Shown here piece by piece: positions 17,711-26,667 of a DNA stretch of 64,000 nucleotides. Position 1 is the stretch's first letter. Each line of letters begins with the position of its first letter. The position numbers and the translations under genes are program-made. Source of the stretch: Fictibacillus phosphorivorans (GTDB taxonomy: Bacteria; Bacillota; Bacilli; Bacillales; Fictibacillaceae); NCBI RefSeq assembly GCF_001629705.1, contig NZ_CP015378.1, positions 4,092,001 through 4,156,000 of the forward strand. The letters are read 5' to 3'. The notes under the pieces were generated by a model, which was not told where the DNA came from, ran no database searches, and saw only the letters and a list, made by a program, of their open reading frames with translations.

Positions 17711-18438
17711 ACCCGTTTCACCTCCAGACTTCCGGCAAACATACTTGTAACAATTTTTATTTTTTTATCCGCTTCTCCATACCCTTTTGTTCTGTAAAAG
17801 AGCGTTTGGTTAAAAAGTTTAGATTCACTTCGGTCAAAAATCCTTGAATTACCCATGATCATCGAGTGGCTGACTGCTGCTTCTATCTCATAAGGAACAT
17901 AAATCGTAATATTCCCAATCGTACCGCGGATGAGAATTACCGATTCCCCATGGGGTAAGATGGTCTGGTTCAAGTCGATGATCGTATCACCAGGACCACA
18001 TTGGATGTTAATATCGTTCCATTCATACACATGTTCTGGTGTTTGTTGTGTGCCAAGCAGAAGATTTTTTAACAACGTTTCTTTTCTGTATATATCATCT
18101 TGTGACCTAGTAGAATCCGCTTCAAACTGAGGTGTAACAAAAACCGGGTTTTGTTTGGTTTGATAAAATTCATAGATCACATAGATGACGAATGCGACCA
18201 ATAAGAGCTTAAAGGTGAACATACTTAATACGTTCATGACTGCGATAAAAACACCGAGCCAGAACATGATCTTGCCGGAGCGCTTCGGCATTCGTTTTTT
18301 TCCAAAGAACATGAGTGCAGCGCTAATTAAAAGAGAAAATAAAATTCCTCCACCGTTTAGAGTTGCTTCTAAAAGCACTAAAACAACCGCTAATAAAAGC
18401 CCCCAACTTAAGAAATCACTTCTTTTCCGATTCAGCAT
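17707..18438 (-). CDS. liaF: LiaF, inhibitor of LiaS
   Basis: 243 residues: four hydrophobic segments in the first ~110 residues, then a soluble cytoplasmic beta-solenoid-like domain (cell wall-active antibiotic response type; strands such as NIQCGPGDTIIDLNQTILPHGESV and NITIYVPYEIEAAV). LiaF represses LiaS in unstressed cells. Its place just before liaS and liaR is diagnostic. Confidence 0.88.
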   Translation of the reverse strand: MLNRKRSDFLSWGLLLAVVLVLLEATLNGGGILFSLLISAALMFFGKKRMPKRSGKIMFWLGVFIAVMNVLSMFTFKLLLVAFVIYVIYEFYQTKQNPVFVTPQFEADSTRSQDDIYRKETLLKNLLLGTQQTPEHVYEWNDINIQCGPGDTIIDLNQTILPHGESVILIRGTIGNITIYVPYEIEAAVSHSMIMGNSRIFDRSESKLFNQTLFYRTKGYGEADKKIKIVTSMFAGSLEVKRV

Positions 18439-18470
18439 CTACACTCACTCACTTTCTGTCATAAACGAGG

Positions 18471-18498
18471 TAAAAGGCGCAGCAATTTGCGCCTTGTC
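18471..18498 (-). terminator. Internal terminator between pspA/liaH and liaF
   Basis: AAGGCGCA-AATTGC-TGCGCCTTTT on the minus strand. It probably limits readthrough so that the liaI-liaH part is expressed far more than liaFSR, as known for B. subtilis. Confidence 0.6.
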
Positions 18499-18525
18499 TC
18501 TTATTTTATCGTATCACATACTGTC

Positions 18526-19170
18526 TCAAACGGTAGTAGATGATTCTTCTTTTTTCCAATCTTTTTCAAGTTTAGCGAGCTTAGCTTCCATCGAACTCGC
18601 ATGGTAATCAGCGTTTACTTTCTGTTCAAGACGATCCATATAATGTTCAAGTTCATCAAAACGGAAAGCTGACTTTTTCATGGATTGAGACGGATCGATC
18701 ACACGGTCCATCTTCTGGTGTGCACGTGCTACATTCTCACGACCCATCAATTCCATGCGTTTAATCTGCATATCTTTTAGCTTATGTTTCATCTGCTCAT
18801 ACTTTTGCTCAAGCTCTACAAGATCTTTTTCTGCTTGAAGCGTAGACTCTTTTAAGTGGGCTGCTCGTAATGCATGCTGTTCTTTTTCTTGGACTGCGAA
18901 CTGATACAGCTCTTGTTCGTTCGCTTGTTGAGCGATTTCAGCCTGATGAGCACGCTTAGCTGCTCTTGATTCTGCTTCTTCCATCTCACGCAGAAATTGA
19001 TCTTTTAACAATTGCTGACGTTCTACTAATTTATGAGCTTTATTTACTTCGATCTCACACTGTCTTAAATATTGATTTAGAAGTGATAAAGGATTCTTAT
19101 CCTCTTTTTGATCTAAAAGCTCATGTACATCTGCCGAGATTGAGTTTTTAATGCGTTCAAATAAATTCAT
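18526..19170 (-). CDS. liaH: PspA/IM30 family protein (LiaH-like)
   Basis: 214 residues, almost entirely coiled coil with the PspA pattern (NPLSLLNQYLRQCEIEVNKA, long Glu/Gln/Lys-rich helices). Family members form oligomeric scaffolds at stressed membranes. It is the main effector of the Lia response. ATG after AAAGGAGAG; 27 bp after the liaI-like gene. Confidence 0.85.
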   Translation of the reverse strand: MNLFERIKNSISADVHELLDQKEDKNPLSLLNQYLRQCEIEVNKAHKLVERQQLLKDQFLREMEEAESRAAKRAHQAEIAQQANEQELYQFAVQEKEQHALRAAHLKESTLQAEKDLVELEQKYEQMKHKLKDMQIKRMELMGRENVARAHQKMDRVIDPSQSMKKSAFRFDELEHYMDRLEQKVNADYHASSMEAKLAKLEKDWKKEESSTTV

Positions 19171-19197
19171 AGTGATTCTCTCCTTTAACGTTTGTTT

Positions 19198-19545
19198 TTA
19201 GCTGTTTTTAAGTTTTGCCCATTCTCTTTCAAAGTTGGTGAAAGGGTCATTGCTGTCGTTCTCATCTAATACCGCTGATTGGTTCCATTTCTTATAAACC
19301 ACATAAAGAACATAGATCGCAACAGCGCCTAATATCGCAGGAAGGTTGCTAACAGCTACGCAAAGCCCAACTACTGATAGAGCACCCCACCAAAATTTCT
19401 TTCCTCCACTGTGTGCAGCCATCGCCTTCTTAAAGGCGTAATACATGACAGCCAGACCGATTCCAAGACCCACCATCGGGCCAAGATTTGCGATCAAAAC
19501 GATTGCCGCGATTCCTCCAACTACAAGCAAGCCTAATTTTTTCAT
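19198..19545 (-). CDS. Small membrane protein, LiaI-like (lmo0954 family)
   Basis: 115 residues with three or four hydrophobic segments (5-22, 24-42, 50-85) and a charged C-terminal tail (KNWNQ... FTNFEREWAKLKNS). As first gene of the lia operon it would anchor the PspA/LiaH scaffold. ATG after AAAGGAGGAAG. Confidence 0.75.
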   Translation of the reverse strand: MKKLGLLVVGGIAAIVLIANLGPMVGLGIGLAVMYYAFKKAMAAHSGGKKFWWGALSVVGLCVAVSNLPAILGAVAIYVLYVVYKKWNQSAVLDENDSNDPFTNFEREWAKLKNS

Positions 19546-19638
19546 TTTGGCTTCCTCCTTTCGTATCTTTAGCTTACCTCCCTCAGCATTTTCTCAAAAC
19601 TGGCCGTAGCTGTATCTTTAGATAAGCCTCGAGGCGTA

Positions 19639-19687
19639 GTGGGGTCTGACCCCACACAAATACAAACACCCCACTTTGTACAAGTGG
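19639..19687. repeat. Two intergenic palindromes between liaI and the carbonic anhydrase gene
   Basis: GTGGGGTC-T-GACCCCAC (19639-19655) is a perfect 8-bp-arm palindrome; CCACTT-TGTAC-AAGTGG (19671-19687) follows 15 bp later. They lie in the divergent gap upstream of both genes. No T tract follows, so they are not clear terminators. Confidence 0.6.
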
Positions 19688-19810
19688 AGTGGACACTAAC
19701 ATCTATCTGCGCGGTAATATCACCTAGGACGAGTATGATTGATTAGACAGGTTTCCACTTCTTATTTTTCTGCATAGGCTGAAGAGATAAATTGTAAGGG
19801 GTGGGTAGTT

Positions 19811-20491
19811 TTGAAACATAATGATTGCGGTGATGGCTTTCAACCGTTTGTTAGCCCTAATCCTAAGACGACATTTAATCCAATTCAGATTTCACCAACC
19901 ATTGATCAAAGTTCATTTTTAAGTCCATTTACTAGCGTAATCGGTGATGTAAGGATTCAAGAGAACGTATATGTCGCACCACTCGTGAGTATTCGCGCAG
20001 ATGAAGGAACGCCATTTTATATAGGCTCTGATACGAACCTTCAAGATGGCGTCATTCTACATGGATTAACCAATCAGTTCGTCAAAGTAGATGGCAGAAA
20101 GTATTCCATCTATATCGACAATGAAGTCTCTGTCGCGCATGGCGCTCTCGTTCACGGGCCGTGTTTTATCGGAGAAAAAGTTTTCGTAGGCTTTAAAGCG
20201 ATCGTTTATAACGCAACAGTCGAGAAAGGAAGCTTTATTTCCTACAATGCCGTAGTTACGAACGGTGTGCGTATTCGAAAGAATCGGTTTGTCCCGCCTG
20301 GAGCTTATATCGATTCTCAAAAGAAAGCCGATGCACTTTCCCGAGTACCAACAGATGTAAAAGAGTTTGCGCGCGGCGTACAGGAAGTCAATCAAGAGTT
20401 CCCGGCTGCTTATCATCTATTGTTCGGTGATTCTCGATGTTCTTGCGGATTGGCTTACAATAATAACAGCAGCGAAGAAGAATCTGATTAA
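19811..20491 (+). CDS. Gamma-class carbonic anhydrase-like hexapeptide protein
   Basis: 226 residues of left-handed beta-helix repeats. The zinc ligands of gamma carbonic anhydrases are in place: His84 (ILHG), His110 and His115 (VAHGALVHG), with Arg62/Asp64 (SIRADEG). An N-terminal ~30-residue extension and an acidic Cys-containing C-terminus (RCSCGLAY) flank the core. It starts at TTG 19811 after AAGGGGTGGG. Catalysis of CO2 hydration is possible but not shown by sequence alone. Confidence 0.8.
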   Translation: MKHNDCGDGFQPFVSPNPKTTFNPIQISPTIDQSSFLSPFTSVIGDVRIQENVYVAPLVSIRADEGTPFYIGSDTNLQDGVILHGLTNQFVKVDGRKYSIYIDNEVSVAHGALVHGPCFIGEKVFVGFKAIVYNATVEKGSFISYNAVVTNGVRIRKNRFVPPGAYIDSQKKADALSRVPTDVKEFARGVQEVNQEFPAAYHLLFGDSRCSCGLAYNNNSSEEESD

Positions 20492-20500
20492 GAACGAAGT

Positions 20501-20558
20501 AAAAAAGGTAAGCAGCTTAAGGTTAAAAACAAACGTTAACCTCGCTACTTACCTTTTT
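20501..20558 (+). terminator. Long bidirectional terminator
   Basis: Outer arms AAAAAAGGTAAG and CTTACCTTTTT with an inner GGTTAA/TTAACC stem. It serves the carbonic anhydrase-like gene and, on the other strand, the NUDIX gene. Confidence 0.7.
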
Positions 20559-20594
20559 ACTTTATTCTCACACCAGTTAAGTACGCATTCCTGC

Positions 20595-21068
20595 TCACTG
20601 CGGTTGGTCTATTAAGAAATAATCCGGCTCAAATGAACCTTCTATCAGCTTTTCTTTCACCACTTGGGGATGCAGCACATACTCATTCAAATCCTCTAAT
20701 GATACCCATTTAAAAACAAGCCGATCTGCTTCTAACACGGTAAATTCTTCACCATCATGAAGTGGCAACGGGTTTTCAGCTGTGATCTTAAAATATAATC
20801 CAACCTCGTGTATCTCTTTTTCTGCATATGTAAAAAAGTTTTCAACTGTCCATAAGAAACCATCAACCGTCACGTTCAAATCCAGTTCTTCTTTCATCTC
20901 TCGTTTTAAGCTCGATTTAGCATCTTCACCAAGTTTCACCCGTCCTCCAGGCAATGACCAATTTGTTTCTGCTTTCGCTCGATGCATGAGAACTCGACCT
21001 TCTTTAATCATAACGGCAGCCACACGATAATTAAAAACTTGATGTTCCACATGAAACACTGCGTCCAT
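20595..21068 (-). CDS. NUDIX hydrolase
   Basis: 157 residues. The NUDIX box GRVKLGEDAKSSLKREMKEE matches GX5EX7REUXEE; the Gly normally two residues after the last Glu is Asp here. It hydrolyses a nucleoside diphosphate linked to an unknown group. Strand before the box (NWSLPGG) is typical. Monocistronic. Confidence 0.85.
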   Translation of the reverse strand: MDAVFHVEHQVFNYRVAAVMIKEGRVLMHRAKAETNWSLPGGRVKLGEDAKSSLKREMKEELDLNVTVDGFLWTVENFFTYAEKEIHEVGLYFKITAENPLPLHDGEEFTVLEADRLVFKWVSLEDLNEYVLHPQVVKEKLIEGSFEPDYFLIDQPQ

Positions 21069-21183
21069 TTTATCTTCCCCCTTCTAGTTAGCTCCTTATT
21101 TTACCACTTCGAGCATTTTCAGTGAAAGCCATTCCATTTACAGGTACACTAATAAAAAATACGTAAATAAGGAGCTTGAGAAA

Positions 21184-21660
21184 ATGTCTGTATACGATTT
21201 TTCAGTTGAAACGATCAAAGGCGAGAAAACGAACCTAGACACTTACAAAGGCGATGTGCTCTTAATTGTAAATACAGCAAGTAAATGCGGTTTTACCCCA
21301 CAGTACAAAGGCCTTCAATCCATTTATGAGAGCCATAAAGAGGAAGGATTATCCGTACTTGGATTTCCGTGTAACCAATTTGGAGCTCAAGAACCCGGTT
21401 CAAGTGACGAGATCATGGAGTTCTGCGAGTTAAACTATGGGGTTAACTTCCCGATGTTTGCAAAAGTAGATGTAAACGGTGATGGAGCGCATCCTCTTTT
21501 TAAATATCTAGCGGCTGAAGCTCCTGGAATTTTAGGATCTAAAGCGATCAAATGGAACTTCACTAAATTTTTAGTAGACCGAAACGGACAAGTTGTTAAA
21601 CGCTTCGCACCAACGGACAAGCCCGAAACCATTGAAAAACATATACAAGAACTTTTATAG
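21184..21660 (+). CDS. gpx: Glutathione/thioredoxin peroxidase
   Basis: 158 residues, Cys-type GPx. Peroxidatic Cys35 in NTASKCGFT, a second Cys63 in FPCNQFG, Gln65 and the WNFTKFLVD segment complete the catalytic set. Bacillaceae lack glutathione, so thioredoxin is the probable reductant. ATG after AAGGAGCTTGAG. Confidence 0.9.
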   Translation: MSVYDFSVETIKGEKTNLDTYKGDVLLIVNTASKCGFTPQYKGLQSIYESHKEEGLSVLGFPCNQFGAQEPGSSDEIMEFCELNYGVNFPMFAKVDVNGDGAHPLFKYLAAEAPGILGSKAIKWNFTKFLVDRNGQVVKRFAPTDKPETIEKHIQELL

Positions 21661-21666
21661 CATCTA

Positions 21667-21708
21667 AAAAAAGCTGTTCAGAGAAACGACTCTCTGAACA
21701 GCTTTTGT
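21667..21708. terminator. Bidirectional terminator between gpx and yjiH
   Basis: AAAAGCTGTTCAGAGA-AACGAC-TCTCTGAACAGCTTTT; both strands carry T tracts. It ends one base before the yjiH stop codon. Confidence 0.9.
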
Positions 21709-23088
21709 TTAAAACATAAGGTGTGCCATTCCCACTACAATCGGAAGTGAGATGAATGTACGCAAGAAAAAGATAATAACTAGTTCTTTAAAGTTAACAG
21801 GAATCTTTGAAGCTAGCAGTAATCCGCCAACTTCAGACATATAGATCAATTGGATGACTGACATTGCCGCAATTACGAAACGAGTCAGTTCACTCTCAAT
21901 TCCTGCTCCGATGATAGAAGGTAGGAACATATCTGCAAATCCGATTACGATCGTCTGCGCTGCATCTGATGCATATGGTACTTGCAGGAACTCTAAGATC
22001 GGTACAAAAGGTGCTCCTAGGTATGTGAAGAAAGGTGTGAACTCTGCTACCATCAGTGCAGATGTTCCGATCGCCATTACGATTGGAACTACACCCATCC
22101 ACATATCAAGAACGTTCTGAATGCCTTCTTTTACTAACGGTGCCGCTTTTTTATTTTGATCAGCGCGTTCAACCGCCTTTTTAAGACCAAATCTAAAAGG
22201 TGTGTCACCCTCTGGAATCACTTCATCCGCTACATTTTCTTTTGCGCCTTCATAATACGTATCAGGCTTTCTAGATAGTGGCGGGATGCGCGGGATAATA
22301 ATCGCACACACGAGCCCAGCTAATACAACCGTCAAATAATACGGAACGATCATGTGAGCGAGATCGACTTGAGCAAGAACAACAATTGCAAATGTGATAG
22401 ATACAACAGAAAACGTTGTACCAATTACAGCTGCTTCACGTTTTGTATAATAACCTTCTTCATACTGCTTGTTTGTTAAAAGAACACCGATCGTTCCATC
22501 ACCAAGCCATGATGCTAAACAGTCGATAGACGAACGTCCAGGCAGTTTAAAAACAGGTCGCATCACTTTTACGAGTAGAGCTCCACAAAGCTCTAATAAG
22601 CCGAAATTGAATAACAAAGGTAAGAACAGTCCGGCGAATAAGAACACCGAAAATAATACAGGAATTAAATCAAAGAGTAGAAGCTGTCCTGTATTTTCAG
22701 ACCATACAGCTTCCGGCCCAAGCTTGAACAGCGTCATTACAGCAAAAACTAATCCTAATAAACGGATAAGCTGCCATACGATATTTACATTAAACAATGT
22801 GTTTAAAAACGGTTGGTTAATAATAGCTTTCGGTTTAAAAATGTACGTTCCTAGAGAACCTATAACCGTAATCGCTATGATAGCCGTCATGATTTTCGGA
22901 ATATACGCGCCGATTCCATCCTGCAACATTCCAGCTAAAATGGCTACAGGTATAGTAATTTCCCCACTGTATGAGATAGGAATCATAAATAAGAATATAC
23001 CGATCAAAGACGGAACAATAAATTTAATCAAACTAGAAGAATCTGTTCTTTTCATGTCATAATTCATTTGTTGCTTTGGTAAACCCAT
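21709..23088 (-). CDS. yjiH: YjiH family membrane protein (nucleoside recognition/gate domain)
   Basis: 459 residues with 10-12 hydrophobic segments and two gate-like halves (LPLLFNFGLLELCGALLVKVMRPVFKLPGRSS and IVIGFADMFLPSIIGAGIES). Proposed transporter of an unknown substrate. ATG at 23088; a cre-like site lies ~25 bp upstream. Confidence 0.75.
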   Translation of the reverse strand: MGLPKQQMNYDMKRTDSSSLIKFIVPSLIGIFLFMIPISYSGEITIPVAILAGMLQDGIGAYIPKIMTAIIAITVIGSLGTYIFKPKAIINQPFLNTLFNVNIVWQLIRLLGLVFAVMTLFKLGPEAVWSENTGQLLLFDLIPVLFSVFLFAGLFLPLLFNFGLLELCGALLVKVMRPVFKLPGRSSIDCLASWLGDGTIGVLLTNKQYEEGYYTKREAAVIGTTFSVVSITFAIVVLAQVDLAHMIVPYYLTVVLAGLVCAIIIPRIPPLSRKPDTYYEGAKENVADEVIPEGDTPFRFGLKKAVERADQNKKAAPLVKEGIQNVLDMWMGVVPIVMAIGTSALMVAEFTPFFTYLGAPFVPILEFLQVPYASDAAQTIVIGFADMFLPSIIGAGIESELTRFVIAAMSVIQLIYMSEVGGLLLASKIPVNFKELVIIFFLRTFISLPIVVGMAHLMF

Positions 23089-23113
23089 GATGTTATGCCT
23101 CTCTTTCTACGTT

Positions 23114-23127
23114 GTAAAGCGCTTTCA
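23114..23127 (-). promoter_or_regulatory. cre-like site upstream of yjiH
   Basis: On the minus strand TGAAAGCGCTTTAC matches the cre consensus at 12 of 14 positions. Located in the yjiH leader. Confidence 0.4.
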
Positions 23128-23228
23128 TACACTTTTCATTTCCAAGTATATGTTTATTCTACAATTTTCGCAATATTGTAAGAAATGCTAGAATTCTTAT
23201 AAAATACTAGTTTTTCTTTCCTTTTTTA

Positions 23229-23921
23229 CTAAATCTCTAAACCTTTTTTGAGTTCAATAAGCTCGTCATCCCTTAAATAACGCCACTTCCCGACTTCCAA
23301 TGCATGAAGATGTATATTCATAATACGTATACGCTCTAGCTTCTCCACTTCATACCCGAGTGTTTTACACATACGCCTAATCTGCCGGTTCAGTCCTTGC
23401 GTAAGTGTGATTCGGAAAACATACTTGCTTATGAGCTCTGTTTTCGCAGGTTTGGTTACTGAATCTAAAATGAAAACGCCTTGAGCCATTTTTTGAAGAA
23501 ACAAATCAGTAACAGGTTGATTGACTGTCACCTCATATTCTTTCTCATGACCATAATCAGCCTGTGAAATCCGATTAGCTAACTCCCCGTCATTCGTTAA
23601 TAAAATCAACCCTTGAGAGGCTTTATCTAACCTACCAACAGCAAATACGCGCTCTGATAGTTCGATGTACGCTAGAATGTTTCCATCAATCCCAGGATTA
23701 GAGGTGGTCGTGACTCCCACTGGTTTATTAAAAGCGAGGTAGACCGCTGACGTTTTTTGAGGAATGACTTTACCATCGATAAGGACAGTATCTGTTTCAA
23801 GTACAAAACTATCTTTGTTCGCGACCTCTCCATTAATAGAAATCCGACCATTCTTTAATAGTCGGTCCGTCTCTCTTCTAGAACAAAAACCCGTTAAACT
23901 TATATATTTATGAATGCGCAT
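23229..23921 (-). CDS. 23S rRNA pseudouridine synthase, RluF-like
   Basis: 230 residues: an N-terminal S4 RNA-binding domain (MRIHKYISLTGFCSRRETDRLL), then the RsuA/RluB/E/F-type catalytic domain with Asp in VGRLDKASQGLILLTND and the LNRQIRRMCKTLGYEV motif. RluF modifies U2604 of 23S rRNA. The start at 23921 has GTGAGGATT ahead of it; an in-frame ATG 11 codons upstream does not. Confidence 0.82.
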   Translation of the reverse strand: MRIHKYISLTGFCSRRETDRLLKNGRISINGEVANKDSFVLETDTVLIDGKVIPQKTSAVYLAFNKPVGVTTTSNPGIDGNILAYIELSERVFAVGRLDKASQGLILLTNDGELANRISQADYGHEKEYEVTVNQPVTDLFLQKMAQGVFILDSVTKPAKTELISKYVFRITLTQGLNRQIRRMCKTLGYEVEKLERIRIMNIHLHALEVGKWRYLRDDELIELKKGLEI

Positions 23922-24172
23922 GCTAATCCTCACTTCAACGTTGTGAATATGCACAACGATTTATAATTATAACTCCAAATGAATATAATTTCGATAGTTT
24001 TTATAAATATCCATTATTTTTCACTTCTCTATTCATACTACCATTTTGTTTAAAGGTATTTATCTATGCTTGATCACCCGGAAATTAAACATCAAAAACT
24101 TTTTTAGTGAAATCCTTTTCAACTCTCTCACCGAACTTGTACTATGGAGGAGTAAAGGGAGGTCATTTTAAA

Positions 24173-25324
24173 ATGGAACGTAGAGTATTATCCGAGTCAG
24201 AATTCGAAAAATCCATCCAGCTTTCTCAATATGCTTTTCAGTACATCGTAAAGAAAGAAGATCTGCCAAAACGGTATGAAATGATGAAGAGACAAGAAAT
24301 CTGGGGAGAGTTTGAAAACGAAGAGCTTATTTCTAAGCTTCACATTCACTCTTTGGAAATCTCTATTGAAAATCAACGGTTTCCGATGGGTGGAATCGCA
24401 GGTGTAGCCACTTGGCCAGAGCATCGCCGAAAAGGATCGGTCACCCGTCTATTACAACAAGCACTTTTAAGAATGAAGGAGAATGGTCAAAGCATCAGCT
24501 TGCTTCACCCTTTCAATATCCAGTTTTATCGCCGTTTCGGCTGGGAACTCACAGCTTCAGTGAACAAATATACACTTAATAAAAGTGATTTCGTAAGATA
24601 TGAAGATGTCCCTGGAACCATTTCCAGGTTAACGGAGAAGGACGGAAATGACTTACTGAACACGGTTTATGAGGGATGGTTCCGTAAATACAACCACCTC
24701 CTTGTTCGTTCCGACTATTGGTGGAACAATCATGTGTTTACAGAGGGCTTCAACCGTATCCTTTTTAAGGATGAAAACGGTGAACCTAAGGGATATTTAT
24801 GCTGCAAGGTCGCAGACAAATTGATGGATGTTCAAGAGTTTGTCTATGTAAATGAGGATGCACGCAGAGCTCTTTGGAATTTCATCTGTCAACACGATTC
24901 GATGGTAGACAAAGTGAAAATCATTGCACCATCTAATGATCAGCTTCCGTTTTTATTGAATAATCCACGGATCCACCAAGAGCACTATCCATACTTTATG
25001 GCACGTATTGTGGATGTAGAAAGCTTTCTAAAGCAATACCCATTTAAGAACGTAGAAGGCAGTCTTACACTATCCATTACAGATGAAAAAGCAGAATGGA
25101 ACAACGGTACATTCACAATCGATGCAAATGGCATCACGAGGGAATCAGAGACCGTAGCAGACGCATTGGCTATGGATGTACAAACGCTAGCAGCAGCACT
25201 TCTAGGGTCACAAAAGCCCCAGTTTCTATTTTCATGCGGAAAAATCAAAGGAAACCAAAAAGACGTAGAACGATTTGAAGAAATCATTACAAATAAGCCC
25301 GCAGCGTTTCTGGATTTCTTTTAA
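24173..25324 (+). CDS. GNAT acetyltransferase, Eis-like (GNAT plus SCP2 domain)
   Basis: 383 residues. The N-terminal GNAT domain has the acetyl-CoA loop VATWPEHRRKGSVTRLL; a second GNAT-like domain follows and the C-terminal ~100 residues have the sterol-carrier-protein-2 pattern (GSLTLSITDEKAEWNNGTFTI). Eis-like enzymes acetylate amines on varied substrates. ATG 24173 follows GGGAGGTCA. Confidence 0.82.
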   Translation: MERRVLSESEFEKSIQLSQYAFQYIVKKEDLPKRYEMMKRQEIWGEFENEELISKLHIHSLEISIENQRFPMGGIAGVATWPEHRRKGSVTRLLQQALLRMKENGQSISLLHPFNIQFYRRFGWELTASVNKYTLNKSDFVRYEDVPGTISRLTEKDGNDLLNTVYEGWFRKYNHLLVRSDYWWNNHVFTEGFNRILFKDENGEPKGYLCCKVADKLMDVQEFVYVNEDARRALWNFICQHDSMVDKVKIIAPSNDQLPFLLNNPRIHQEHYPYFMARIVDVESFLKQYPFKNVEGSLTLSITDEKAEWNNGTFTIDANGITRESETVADALAMDVQTLAAALLGSQKPQFLFSCGKIKGNQKDVERFEEIITNKPAAFLDFF

Positions 25325-25374
25325 TTAAGGATTTTATAAGTTTATCAGCTTACAAATCCTTGCCTTCTGCGACA

Positions 25375-25503
25375 GTTGATTGTAGAGGAAGGTGCGAGAC
25401 TCCTGCGGGACAGGCTGGCAGGTGAGACACTTAAGAGTGAAACGTACAAATGTGGCTCACCGCCTGCCCCGCGGAAAGCGAGCAACCTGAAACGGAAATC
25501 AAC
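25375..25503 (+). repeat. Foldback intergenic repeat, copy 3
   Basis: GTTGATTG...AAATCAAC with the same internal blocks as copy 1, including ACACTTAAGAGTGAAACG, so it is a recent subtype. It occupies most of the 351-bp gap 25325-25675; the apparent ORF over it is an artefact. Confidence 0.85.
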
Positions 25504-25566
25504 AACTATCATAAGCTACAAAGGTATTCCTAAAAACAGGATTTCCAACCACAAGCCTTATCTCAC

Positions 25567-25600
25567 AAGCCTTATCCACCATCGGATAAGGCTTATTTTA
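25567..25600 (+). terminator. Terminator between the Eis-like gene and the small hydrophilic gene
   Basis: AAGCCTTATCC-ACCATC-GGATAAGGCTT followed by a T-rich run. Confidence 0.7.
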
Positions 25601-25675
25601 ATTCAACATGTTTCAGGGAAAACTAAGAGGGAAAAGGATAAGTAGACCCTTTTCTAAAATAGGAGGTAATCATTC

Positions 25676-25864
25676 ATGAGCGACAAAACAGATAAACAAA
25701 AACAATCCGAAGACATCGCAGAGAAAAACTTTGAACTTGATAAGAAAAACAAATCAAAGACAGATAAGGACTTAGAAACGGTTCACGATCAGATCAACGA
25801 TACATTTAACGAAGGTACCATTGATCAAAAAGAACAGAATAAAAATGAAAAGAAGCATAAATAG
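25676..25864 (+). CDS. Small hydrophilic protein (62 aa)
   Basis: Starts at an ATG after AGGAGGTAATC and ends in a terminator, so it is a genuine gene. The product is highly charged, Lys/Asp/Glu/Gln-rich, with no hydrophobic core and probably disordered, resembling small sporulation- or stress-related hydrophilic proteins. Function not recognised. Confidence 0.7.
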   Translation: MSDKTDKQKQSEDIAEKNFELDKKNKSKTDKDLETVHDQINDTFNEGTIDQKEQNKNEKKHK

Positions 25865-25865
25865 C

Positions 25866-25899
25866 AAAAAAGCCTCTCATTTTCGAGAGGCTTTTTCTT
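25866..25899. terminator. Bidirectional terminator
   Basis: AAAAAAGCCTCTC-ATTTTC-GAGAGGCTTTTTCT, shared by the small hydrophilic gene and the convergent secreted-protein gene. Confidence 0.85.
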
Positions 25900-26557
25900 A
25901 TGACGTTCTAAATGAGTCTGGAAACTGCTTCATGATGCCATTCGTGATTTCATCAGCAAACATCACCATATGGTTCTTATTCTTATCAAAGATCACAATT
26001 TCACCAGCGTAATCTTTTTTAAGCCTTGCAACAGCTTCATCACTGACATACTTCAAATGTGTATAAAGCATTTCTTTTACTTGTTGCTCTGACCAGTTTG
26101 GATTGGCTTTACTCATAAATTTAGCTATATCATCAGCGTTACGGTACCAATTTTTATTAATTGTTGCTGCTTTTGCTGTATCGCCTTGTTTCACGGCATC
26201 CACCAACTGCCCTGCGATTACAATATGCTCTGTTAATAATTTTCCGAGTTCGTTCCCGGCTTTATCTCCATAATAAGGCTTAATGGAGTTACCAATATCT
26301 GTTTGATTCTGTAATAGTCTCTTTAACACAGCCTCTTGATCTTTGGCTCCTTCAGTAGCACTCACGATGTAGCTTCTCGTCCAATAAACATGGTCTTTCC
26401 ACAGTCTTCTTTGCAACGAATACAAATCGATCGCGTTTTGGTTAAAACACGGTCCTTGCACTCGTTGTTTTGGCTTTGCTTCTGCTGTTAAGGATGAAGC
26501 AAAAATCGGAAACGCTATGGTAAGCACCATAATCATGGTTAGTATTTTTCGGTACAT
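25898..26557 (-). CDS. Secreted helical protein of unknown function
   Basis: 219 residues. A signal peptide (MYRKILTMIMVLTIAFPIFASSLTAEA, cleavage near residue 27) precedes a helical domain with repeated amphipathic helices and conserved-looking segments: LYSLQRRLWKDHVYWTRSYI, IVIAGQLVDAV, NADDIAKFMSKANPNWS. Homologues are often mis-annotated; no catalytic motif is visible. Probably extracellular or wall-associated. Confidence 0.7.
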   Translation of the reverse strand: MYRKILTMIMVLTIAFPIFASSLTAEAKPKQRVQGPCFNQNAIDLYSLQRRLWKDHVYWTRSYIVSATEGAKDQEAVLKRLLQNQTDIGNSIKPYYGDKAGNELGKLLTEHIVIAGQLVDAVKQGDTAKAATINKNWYRNADDIAKFMSKANPNWSEQQVKEMLYTHLKYVSDEAVARLKKDYAGEIVIFDKNKNHMVMFADEITNGIMKQFPDSFRTS

Positions 26558-26623
26558 ATGAAATCTCCTTTATGTTCGTATTCATATGTAGTTTGTATCG
26601 ATCACATGATTTCATGCTTAGAA

Positions 26624-26662
26624 AATAAAAAAAGAACAGTAAACGTTAGCTTACTGTTCTTT
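26624..26662 (-). terminator. Terminator of katE
   Basis: AAAGAACAGTAA...TTACTGTTCTTT with a long T tract on the minus strand, 6 bp after the katE stop. Confidence 0.85.
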
Positions 26663-26667
26663 CATCC

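Noticed and set aside
21854-22120. ORFs opposite yjiH and other genes
   Set aside because: Shadow frames of clear membrane-protein genes on the other strand.
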